From Cichorium intybus (lineage: Eukaryota; Streptophyta; Magnoliopsida; Asterales; Asteraceae): a stretch of 64,000 nucleotides of DNA. The notes beneath the pieces are model-generated. The model was not told the DNA's origin. It worked only from the letters and a program-made list of their open reading frames with translations, and did no database searches. Every line of letters starts with the position of its first letter. The first letter of the stretch is position 1. The stretch spans positions 86,687,384 to 86,751,383 of the forward strand of contig CM042010.1 of the NCBI GenBank assembly GCA_023525715.1, read 5' to 3'. Made by a program: the position numbers and the translations under genes. This document shows, piece after piece, positions 13,115-23,635 of the stretch.

Positions 13115-14745
13115 CTAAACCGGAGAATCAGAAAGAAATGAGAAAAGATCTTCTACACTCCAATCTTTGTCATCATTAGGTTGACTTGTATCTTCTTGAG
13201 GATTTGGAAGGGGTATGCTTTCAGTTATTGGAGGAGGAGCTCCAAGGTATGGGGTCTCGATAGAGTTGGAGCACGTAACCCCGTGATTAGGGGCTAAATA
13301 TTGACCCATTTGGGGTGTGTGTAAGTAGGGTAATGATGAGGAAGGATTCCAATTCGGAACTAGTTGGGGGTAGTTATAAGAAGGAGGAAACCAGGCTAGG
13401 TCACCTACAAAGCCTCTAAAATTCTCCTCACTTGTAGGCTCGAGTAAACCAGGGTTAATACTACTCATACCAGAATTAGATAGTAGAGATTGCTGCTATG
13501 TATGAGTTCTTGATGAAGTTTCCCCCTTTTCCTGAATTTTTCTTTTCCTAAATACAACCTTATGAGCAGCTTGTATTAGTTTCTTTGTGCCGTCTGTTAG
13601 ACCCGATTGTGACCCTTCAATTATCGCTTCTTTTTGTTTCTTTAGGTTGGGTATTAAATCTCTAGACAATTCTGATGCATCGCAAAAATCGTTACCAAAT
13701 TCCTGTGGCACAAATAAATCTAATAATTACAATTTTATGATATAAAGGAATTAAAAACAAAAATGTAATTCTTTACCTCAGCACGATCAATAAGAGTTTG
13801 CAGACTCTTAAGTTGTCGTTGGGGCCAACGATTGATACCTAAATCTCTACAGTGTTTTTTTAACTGTGTCGATCCAATGTTGAGTTCCTTCGCAGCTTTC
13901 TCAATTTGTTCGTTGAAGTGTTCAGCTATTATTTCCCTACTTAATAAATGTCTGAAACCTCTTCCACTGCCACCTGCTATGTTTTCTGAACTAGAAGATT
14001 CAAATCCAATTGTATTGTTATCATTCTGGATCATTTGAACATGATCCTGATTTTCTGACCCAAAGATGGACATTGATTCATCAAAATTAGTGGCCTCTAT
14101 CGGTAATAATTGTTGGTTTTCAACTAAAATCTCAGGATTCTGAAATCCTTCTAGGTTCCTTTGAATCACCTGAAGGTGATTTTGGTATTGAAAACCAACC
14201 CCAAACTCGGGATTCATATCAATATTGATGTTATCAATCGTCTGTAATTGATTGTCATTTTGAATGTCAGCCATAAATCCTTGATTCATGGGGATGATCT
14301 CACTGCTCATTGAGGGTACGTCGATGAATGGATTGTACTCAGTTAGACCATCCACAAATGGGTCTACAAATAACACATGTCAAATGATAAAACAAAACAG
14401 AATACTTATAAATGGATCATTCAAAAGAATTTAACCTGGTAGAAGGCATGGAGTCTGATCAAGTGCAAAGTCAGATGCATGCACCGTATCATCTGAGTTA
14501 ATGTTCAACTCGGGAAAAATTTCCGGCTCATCGTGGAGATGCTCTATTGGTAGTATATCTGGAAGACTGTACCATAATTCAAAATCAAACAAAACATTAG
14601 AAAGGTAATCAAAGTATGGATGATAGATGTCTAGAATGTTAGAGTCACCGAACTCTATTAAGAATTCTTGGTTTGAAGTACCCTCTCCTTGCGGAAAACC
14701 AGGTCCAGGGTTCGACAGATCGCCCATTGAAGATCTGTTTTCCAT
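13115..14745 (-). CDS. Captured RWP-RK (RKD-like) transcription factor gene, three exons, one in-frame stop
   Basis: Exons on the minus strand are 14745-14436, 14363-13777 and 13702-13115. Both introns (72 and 74 bp) have GT and AG ends (CCAG/GTTAAA to TTTGTAG/ACCC; TGAG/GTAAAG to CCACAG/GAATTT), and splicing keeps one frame. The start ATG has G at -3 and +4. The product has an acidic Asn/Gln-rich N-terminal part, then an RWP-RK DNA-binding domain at about residues 245-297 (AAKELNIGSTQLKKHCRDLG, then RWPQRQ at 13813-13830), then a basic stretch like the RKD C-terminus (LTDGTKKLIQAAHK). RKD proteins are nuclear plant regulators of egg-cell and gametophyte identity. A TAG at 13498-13496 (codon 368) ends the product at 367 residues; the frame then continues openly to 494 codons and an acidic end, so this is either a mutated longer protein or a natural end. 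The last motif residue is Gln where RWPxRK has Lys. The gene lies antisense inside an LTR element. Confidence 0.85.
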
Positions 14746-14842
14746 GACTCGGCTTTAAATATGAGTTCGTTTATGAACAAACTAGTGATAAGAGAGGACG
14801 AGACTGAAAATGAATGTGGAAATGAATGATACTACATACCTG

Positions 14843-14850
14843 TATATATA
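14843..14850 (-). promoter_or_regulatory. TATA box of the captured RWP-RK gene
   Basis: On the minus strand ACTATATATACAGG lies about 100 bp before the ATG at 14745. A start about 30 bp downstream would give a leader of roughly 70 bp. Its presence suggests the gene was captured with its core promoter. The TA-rich setting makes chance occurrence possible. Confidence 0.5.
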
Positions 14851-14859
14851 GTATCTTGC

Positions 14860-15606
14860 AGCTGGAACCGAAAGGTCACACGGAACTGAAAGGACACCTC
14901 ACGTTTTAATTACCGAAATTCAAACTAACTACAGTAGATGCGACTTTTCACTACCCCAAGTGACATTTTTTCAAAATTCCCTGCTTGACTCTGGTGAGAA
15001 CGAGATAATAAAGAGACTCTTGAAATAAAACAAAATTTTATGTCTCCATATAATGGAAATAGTTTAAAGAGTGTTCAGTACTTCAAAGAAAAAAAAAGAA
15101 CTTACGAAAGATGATGTAAATTTTATATTTTTCGGTGAAACAAAAATTTTTGGAGATTTTACAAATATAGAATTATTTTGCCAAAAAGTATTTAAAAGAA
15201 AATATTGAATTGAGACAAATGTGTGTTGAAATATGCGAATTCATATAAATACGAAATAGTGTTAAAAATTAGGTGTTGCAAGTTAACTAGGTTAACTATG
15301 TATACATGAATATTAGAAAGTACTAAATATATACTGTAGAAAGTAGCCGGTCAAGTTGATGTGTGGGACTGTGAGAAACAGTTAAAGTTTTACATCTAGA
15401 GTAACTAGAAGAAAAGAAGTATGGAGTGAATGAGAATAATAGGACCTTAAGCATTATTACAGAGACATGTGAAAGTTGAAGGGAAAGATAATGAAACCTT
15501 GTAAAGGTTCGACAATAAGATGAGGAGGATTTTTGAAGAACATAAGGACTCGATGGGAAATACATAGAGGCGTTCGAGAATGCGGATTTCGGGACGAAAT
15601 CCAAAT
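14860..15606. other. Non-coding stretch upstream of the captured gene
   Basis: This AT-rich sequence lies between the captured gene and the polypurine tract. It would be the upstream promoter region of the RWP-RK gene if the capture was complete. No coding or regulatory motif is convincing. Its last 30 bp (GGATTTCGGGACGAAATCC) belong to the retroelement 3' end type. Confidence 0.5.
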
Positions 15607-15618
15607 AAGTGGGGGAGA
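15607..15618 (+). other. Polypurine tract
   Basis: AAGTGGGGGAGA lies two bases before the 3' LTR, the normal priming site for plus-strand DNA synthesis. Confidence 0.88.
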
Positions 15619-15620
15619 CT

Positions 15621-17407
15621 TGTAAGATCCGTATCCTGATTATAACATATACTTAAAATAAGAGTGTTAGGAATTATATGATTTTTGGTAGTTATAAAGC
15701 TAAGAAAAACTTTAGTTACAATTTCATATAAAATCAGCATTTTGTGTCGTTTTTAGAAAAATCATAATTAATTTTAGAAAAATCGTTTGGACCTCAAACC
15801 AGTGCACAAAGTTTACAAATTGAGTCTAGTACAATTACCAAACATAATAGTAAGCTTGAAAATGACATTATTTATGGTAAAAAATGCAATCTTTACTGAT
15901 TAGTTCGGAATTGACAGATTAGATAGTCTGTTTTCAAAAATTCATAATAAATCATAGAAAAATCGTATAAACACGTAAAATACATCCCTGGAAAGGTATG
16001 GAGATGAATTTTCTGAATATCAAATAAAAACATGAATTTAATGGGTTTAAGATCGGCTGAAACAGTCTTGAACAGACTGATTCTAGAAGGCCTTTAATTT
16101 CAACAAAATTATATTATTAAAATCTTTTGTCAAAAGTGTCATGCCATTTTTTATTCAAGAATTCAAGTATAAATACCCCTCAAAACATCTCATAAACCAC
16201 ACCAACAAATCTCAATCCAATATATAGAGGTTTCTAAGCACTAGAGTGTAAGAAGTGAGCGGAAGGAAGCTCAAAAGCCTAGCGAAGAAGTTATAGGTTC
16301 CGACGACTGGTCATAAGGTAACTACAAACTTTTCTATAGCTTAATTAGGTATTGTAAAATAGTTTTTGTGTTAAGAAGTAGAATATTTAATAAGTATAAC
16401 ATATGTTATATTATACTAATTTCTAACAATAGTAAACAAAAACCTTAAAATGTCGTTATTATAACAATTCGTAATTTCCGAATATAATACCGATTGATTT
16501 ACTTACGAGGACGGTGACTAGGACGATTACTTGGGATCTGGTTGTTGGATTTTCCGAAAGGCTAAAATGCTGAAAGGATCCTGCCACCCCATCTAATCTT
16601 CTACCTGGCCGTTCTTTACTTGATAAATCATGGAGTATCATATTGGAATTATTGAAGGGTTTAATGATGCGACTATAATATAGTTAAGGATTAAGAAATG
16701 ATAGATTTCTTATTATGTTAACAGTTAAAGTGAAGGAAATACAAAGCCGAGAAAGATAAACGATATAGTCAACTATAATTAGGTGAGTCTTCTCACTATA
16801 CTATAGGTGATATTGCATGCGTAGGAAGGAAGATATGTTAGACTAAGGTGATCTTACCTGTTATGATAATTGTATGAATTATTGCTATGATAATGATTGT
16901 TTGTGGACGGAACGAGATAGCCCGCGAGCCAATAGGCGGAACGGGAATAGCCTGCGAGTCATTAGACGGAACGGGAAAAGCCTGCGAGCGATAAGACAGA
17001 ACGGGAACTGCCCGTGAGTCTTCAGGCGGAACAGGGATAGCCCGTGAGTCTCACAGACATATGAATGGTTACTGTGTGTTGTATGTTATGTGATGGATCG
17101 TATGGTATTTTGAGGAACTCACTAAGCTCCATGCTTACCCTTTCCCTATATAAACTACTGTTTCAGGTACATCAGGTACAATGGATGGCAAGGCGTGACG
17201 TGTATACACTGTGCTGCTTCATTGGAGGACTGTTTTTGAATTAATATTCCGCTATATTGTGATTTCGTTAACTTCTGTTAATCCTGGGGTGTTTTCATTA
17301 AACTTATAAGTTATGGAATTTTGTCAAAATTAATTAAGTGGCTTTTCTTATATTGAAGTTTTCGTTTAAAAATTTTTAAATTTACTCAAAAATTTTGGGA
17401 TGTTACA
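15621..17407 (+). repeat. 3' LTR of the RWP-RK-carrying element
   Basis: It is the partner of 9781-11567, with identical length (1787 bp) and about 12 substitutions seen by eye. It ends GATGTTACA directly before the target duplication ATAAC. Confidence 0.96.
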
Positions 17408-20400
17408 ATAACCCATCACAAACCTACCTGGTTGACCATAACCCATCACAACCCTTCCTGGTTAACCATAACCCATCACAAGCCTACCTGGTTGACCAGA
17501 ACCCATCACAATCCTACCTGGTTGACCATAACCCATCACAACCCTTCATCGTTGGCCATAACCTATCACAACCCTACATGGTTGACCATAACACATCACA
17601 ACCCCTACTGGTTGACCATAACCCATCACAACCCTTACTCGTTGACCATAACCCATCACAACCCTACCTGGTTTACCATAACCCATCACAACCCTACCTG
17701 TTTGACCATAACCCATCACAAACCTACCTGGTTGACAATAACCCATCATAACCCTACCTGGTTGACGATAACCCATCACAACCCTTCCTGGTTGACCATA
17801 ACCCATCACAACCCTACCTGGTTGACAATAACCCATCACAACCCATACTGGTTGACCATAACCCATCACAACCCTACCTGGTTGACCATAACCCATCACA
17901 ACCCTACATGGTTGACCATAATACATCATAACCCTACCTGGTTAACTATAACCCATCACAAACCTTCCTGATTGACTATAACCCATCACAACCCTACCTG
18001 GTTGACCATAAACCATCACAACCCTTACTGGGTGACCATAACCCATCAGAACCCTACCTGGTTGACCATAACTTATCACAACCCTACCTGGTTGACCATA
18101 ACCCATCACAACCCTTCCTGATTGACCATAACCCATCACAACCCTATCTGGTTGACCATAAACCATCACAACCCTTACTGGTTGACCTTAACCCATCAGA
18201 ACCCTACGTGGTTAGCTATAACCTATCATAACCCTACCTGTTTGACCATAACCCATCACACCCCTTCCTGGTTGACCATAACCCATCACAACCCTACATG
18301 GTTAACCATAACACATCACAACCCTTACTAGTTGACCATAACCCATCACAACCCTTCCTGGTTGACCATAACCCATCACAACCCTACCTAGTTGACCATA
18401 AACCATCACAACCCTTCGTGGTTAACCATAACCCATCATAACCCTACCTGGTTGACCATAACCCATCACAACCCTTACTGGTTGATCATAACACATCACA
18501 ACCCTACCTGGTTAACCATAACCCATCACAACTGTAACTGGTTGACCATAACCTATCACAACCCTACCTGGTTGACCATAACCCATCACAACCCTACCTG
18601 GTTGACCATAACCCATCACAACCCTTCCTGGTTGACCATAACCCATCACAACCCTACCTGGTTGACCATAACCCATCTCAACCCTACCAGGTTGACCATA
18701 ACCCATCACAACCCTTCCTGGTTGACCATAACCCATCACAACCCTACCTGGTTGACAATAACCCATCACAACCCATACTGGTTGACCATAACCCATCACA
18801 ACCCTACCTGGTTGACCATAACCCATCATAACCCTACATGGTTGACCATAACACATCATAACCCTACATGGTTAACGATAACCCATCACAACCATACCTG
18901 GCTGACAATAACCCATCACAACCCTATCTGGTTGACGATAACCCATTACAACCATTACTGGTTGACCATAACCCATCACAACCTTACCTGGTTGACCATA
19001 ACCTATCACAACCCTACCTGGTTTACCATAACCCATCACAACCCTTCCTGATTGACCATAACCCATCACAACCCTACCTGGTTGACCATAAACCATCACA
19101 ACCCTTACTAGTTGACCATAACCCATCAGAACCCTACCTGGTTAACTATAACCCATCACAACCCTACCTGGTTAACCATAACCCATCACAACACTTCCTG
19201 GTTGACCATAACCCATCACAATCCTACCCGGTTGACCATAACCCATCACAACCCTTACTGGTTGACCATAACCCATCACAACCCTACCTGGTTGACCATA
19301 ACCCATCACAACGCTTACTGGTTAACCATAACCCATCACAACCTTACCTGGTTAACCATAACCCATCACAACCCTAACTGGTTGACCATAACCCATCACA
19401 ACCCTACCTGGTTGACCAGAACCCATCACAACCCTACCTGGTTGACCATAACCCATCACAACCCTTCCTGGTTGACCATAACCCTTCACAACCCTACCTC
19501 CTTGACCATAAACCATGACAACCCTTCCTGGTTGACCATAACCCATCACAACCCTACCTGGTTGACCATAACCCATCACAACCTTACCTAGTTGACTATA
19601 ACCCATCACAACCCTTCTTGATTGACCATAACCCATCACAACCCTACCTGGTTGACCATAAACCATCACAACCCTTACTGGTTGACCATAACCCATCAGA
19701 ACCCTACCTGGTTTACTATAACCCATCACAACCCTACCTGGTTGACCATAACCCATCACATCCCTTACTGATTGACCATAACCCATCACAACCCTACCTG
19801 GTTAACCATAAGCCATCACAACCCTACCTGGTTGACCATAAACCATCACAACCCTTACTGGTTGACCATAACCCACCACAACCCTACCTGGTTAACCATA
19901 ACCCATCACAACCCTAGCTGGTTGACCATAACCCATCATAACCCTTCCTGGTTGACCATAACTCATCACAACCCTACCTGGTTGACCATAAACCATCACA
20001 TCCCTTACTGATTGACCATAACCCATCACAACCCTACCTGGTTAACCATAAGCCATCACAACCCTAGCTGGTTGACCATAACCCATCACAACCCTTCCTG
20101 GTTGACCATAACCCATCACAACCCTAGCTGGTTGACCGTAACTCGTCACAACCCTTCCTGGTTCACCATAACCCATCACAAACCTATCTGGTTGACCATA
20201 ACCCATCACAACCCTTCATGGTTGACCATATCACATCATAACCTAACATGATTAACTATAGCCCATCACTACCCTACCTGGTTGAAAATAACCCATCACA
20301 ACCCTATCTGGTTGACGATAACCCATTACAAGCCTTTATGGTTGACCATAACCCATCACAACCCTGCCTGGTTGACCAGAACCTATCATAACCCTACCTG

Positions 20401-23160
20401 GTTGACCATAACCCATCACAACCCTTCTTGATTGACCATAACCCATCACAACCCTACCTGGTTGACCATAAACCATCACAACCCTTACTGGTTGACCATA
20501 ACCCATCAGAACCCTACCTGGTTAACTATAACCCATCACAACCCTACCTGGTTGACCATAACCCATCTCAACCCTTCCTGGCTGACCATAAGCCATCACA
20601 ACCCTACCCGGTTGACCATAAGCCATCACAACCCTTACTGGTTGACCATAACCCATCACAACCCTACCTGGTTGACCATAACCCATCACAACGCTTACTA
20701 GTTAACCATAACGCATCACAACCCTACATGTTCACCATAACCCATCACAACCCTAACTGGTTGACCATAACACATCACAACCCTACCTGGTTGACCATAA
20801 GCCATCACAACCCTACCTGGTTGACCATAACCCATCACAACCCTTCCTGGTTGACCATAACCCATCACAACCCTACCTCATTGTCCATAAACCATTTCAA
20901 CCCTTCCTAGTTGACCATAAACCATCACAACCCTTCGTGGTTGACCATAAACCATCACAACCCTACCTGGTAGACCATAACCCATCACAATCGTTACTGG
21001 TTGATCATAACACATCACAACCCTACCAGGTTAACCATAACCCATCACAACCGTAACTGGTTGACCATAACCCATCACAACCCTACCTGGTTGACTATAA
21101 TCCATCACAACCCTACCTGGTTGACCATAACCCATCACAACCCTTCCTGGTTGACCATAACCCATCACAACCCTACCTCATTGACCATAAACCATCACTA
21201 CCCTTCCTGGTTGACCATAACCCATCACTACCCTACCTGGTTGACCATAAACCCTCATAACCCTTGCTGGTTGACCATAACCCATCATAACCCCACCTGG
21301 TTAACCATAACCCATCACAACCCTAGCTGGTTGACCATAACCCATCACAACCCTAGCTGGTTGACCATAACCCATTACAACCCTACCTAGTTGACCATAA
21401 ACCATCACAACCCTTTCTGGTTGACCATAACCCATCACAACCCTACCTGGTTGACCATAAACCATCACAACCCTTACTAGTTGACCATAAACCATCACAA
21501 CCCTACCTAGTTGACCATAAACCATTACAACCCTTATTGGTTGACCATAACCCATCACAACCCTACCTGGTTGACCATAACCCATCACAACCCCACGTGA
21601 TTGACCATAACCCATTACAACCTTACCTGGTTGACCATAACCCATCATAACCCTACCTGGTTGACTATAACCCATCACAACCCTTCCTGGTTGACCATAA
21701 CCCATCACAACCCTTCCTGGTTAACCATAACCCATCACAAGCCTACCTGGTTGACCATAACCCATCACAACCCTATCTGGTTGACCATAACCCATCACAA
21801 CCCTTCCTGGTTAGCCATAACCTATCACAACCCTACATGGTTGACCATAACACATCACAACCCCTACTGGTTGACCATAACCCATCACAACCCATACTCA
21901 TTGACCATAACCCATCACAACCCGACCTGGTTTACCATAACCCATCACAACCCTACCTGGTTGACCATAACCCATCACAACCCTACCTGGTTGACAATAA
22001 CCCATCATAACCCTACCTGGTTGACGATAGCCCATCACAACCCTTCCTGGTTGACCATAACCCATCACAACCCTATCTTGTTGACAATTACCCATCACAA
22101 CCCATACTGGTTGACCATAACCCATCACAACCCTACCTGGTTGACCATAACCCATCACAACCCTACATGGTTGACCATAATACATCATAACCCTACCTGG
22201 TTAACTATAACCCATCACAAACCTTCCTGATTGACCATAACCCATCACAACCCTACCTGGTTGACCATAAACCATCACAACCCTTACTGGTTGACCATAA
22301 CCCATCACAACCCTTCCTGGTTGACCATAACCCATCACAACCCTACCTAGTTGACTATAACCCATCACAACCCTTCCTGATTGACCATAACCCATCACAA
22401 CTCTACCTGGTTGACCATAAACCATCACAACCCTTACTAGTTGACCATAACCCATCAGAACCCTACGTGGTTAGCTATAACCTATCACAACCCTACGTGG
22501 TTGACCATAACCCATCACAACCCTTCCTGGTTGACCATAACCCATCACAACCCTACCTAGTTGACAATAACCCATCACAACCCTTCGTGGTTGACCATAA
22601 CCCATTACAACCCTACCTGGTTGACCATAACCCATCACAACCCTTACTGGTTGACCATAACCCATCATAACCCTAGCTGGTTAACCATAACCTATCACAA
22701 CCCTAACTGGTTGACCATAACCCATCACAACCCTACCTGATTGACCATAACCCATCATAACCCTTACTGGTTGACCATAACCCATCACAACCCTACCCAG
22801 TTGACCATAAACCATCACAACCCTTCCTGGTTGACGATAACCCATCACAACCCTACCTGGTTGACCATAAACCATCACAACCCTTACTGGTTGACCATAA
22901 CCCATCACAACCCAGCTGGTTAACCATAAACTATCACAACCCTAGCTGGTTGACCATAACCCATCACAACTCTACCTGATTGACCATAACCCATCACAAC
23001 CCTTCCTGGTTGACCATAACCCATCTCAACCCTACTTGGTTGACCATAAGTCATCACAACCCTTCCTGGTTGACCATAACCCATCACAACCCTACCTGGT
23101 TGACCATAACCCATCACATCCCTTCCTGGTTGACCATAACCCATCACAACCCTTCATAGT
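17408..23160. repeat. 30-bp minisatellite array, right arm
   Basis: This is the same 30-bp unit as at 1-9780, continuing in register across the retrotransposon. Blocks of variant order are shared with the left arm: about 18332-19600 parallels about 5216-6500 (offset about 13.12 kb, with small length changes), and 17395-17971, 21600-22230 and 7937-8300 share another block. The array ends abruptly at about 23160, where unit sequence gives way to ATTATATTGGAG. Confidence 0.97.
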
Positions 23161-23628
23161 ATTATATTGGAGAAAAAATGGCTCGAAAAAAAACTTTTAA
23201 ATCATGGCTTAAGGGTTATGTATTTGTATGAGTATGTATATACATATGGATACATATGTCAATATGTATGTGTATGTGCATTAGCCATAAGACCCATAAC
23301 CCATAACCCATAAGCTATAAACCCTACGCCTTAATGCTCATACTTTATAAACCTTAAGCCCTATGTCAGGTATTAGGGTGTTAGGATTATGGTGTAAAGC
23401 TTGAGGCTAAGGGATTATGACTTTGAGCTTATGCTTAGGGATTGAGGCTTTATGCTTTAGGTATCAGGATTAGTTATTATGACAAATGTCTAATGGCTTA
23501 GGCCTTGTGGTCTTAGAAATCAGGGCTTAGGCCAATGGCTTAGGGATTAAGGCTTATGATTTATTACGTAGGGCTTAAGGTTTAGGGGTTATTGCTTATT
23601 CTTTATAATTTAGGGGCTTAGGGCTAAA
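23161..23628. other. Low-complexity flank of the satellite (TTAGGG/TAAGCC-like words)
   Basis: After a short stretch of alternating TATG/CATA, the sequence consists of degenerate words such as CCCATAA, GGGCTTAAGG and TTAGGG. No gene is present. It resumes at 44039 after the nested insertions, so both pieces were once one low-complexity locus. Confidence 0.75.
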
Positions 23629-23635
23629 TGTTAGG
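23629..23635 (-). repeat. First 7 bp of the split Copia LTR
   Basis: TGTTAGG is all that remains on this side of the LTR. Its last five bases TTAGG are duplicated at 41423-41427, where the LTR continues as AATCAGAC. Confidence 0.88.

Larger units (their letters stand above)
9781..17407 (+). mobile_element. Non-autonomous Gypsy-like LTR retrotransposon carrying an antisense RWP-RK gene
   Basis: Two direct LTRs of 1787 bp each (9781-11567 and 15621-17407) begin TGTAAGATCC and end GATGTTACA. A 5-bp target duplication ATAAC lies at 9776-9780 and 17408-17412; removing the element and one copy restores the 30-bp satellite in register. A primer-binding site follows the left LTR and a polypurine tract precedes the right LTR, so the element reads on the plus strand. 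By eye the LTRs differ at about 12 positions (about 0.7 percent). The 4.05-kb interior shows no gag, protease, reverse transcriptase or integrase, so it must use proteins made by another element. The end of the interior (GGGACGAAAT shortly before AAGTGGGGGAGA) matches the pre-PPT sequence of the Tekay-type elements in this window, suggesting derivation from that group. Confidence 0.95.

Noticed and set aside
1..23160. Long open frames on both strands giving decapeptide repeats (LTITHHNPTW, VDHNPSQPYL, MGYGQPGRVV)
   Set aside because: They follow from a 30-bp period divisible by three. Stops occur wherever TAG variants appear, and substitutions show no preference for silent positions, so no protein is being kept.
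23278..23628. Telomere repeat or interstitial telomere
   Set aside because: Words such as TTAGGG and CCCATAA occur, but no run of the plant TTTAGGG heptamer is present; degenerate low-complexity sequence explains it.
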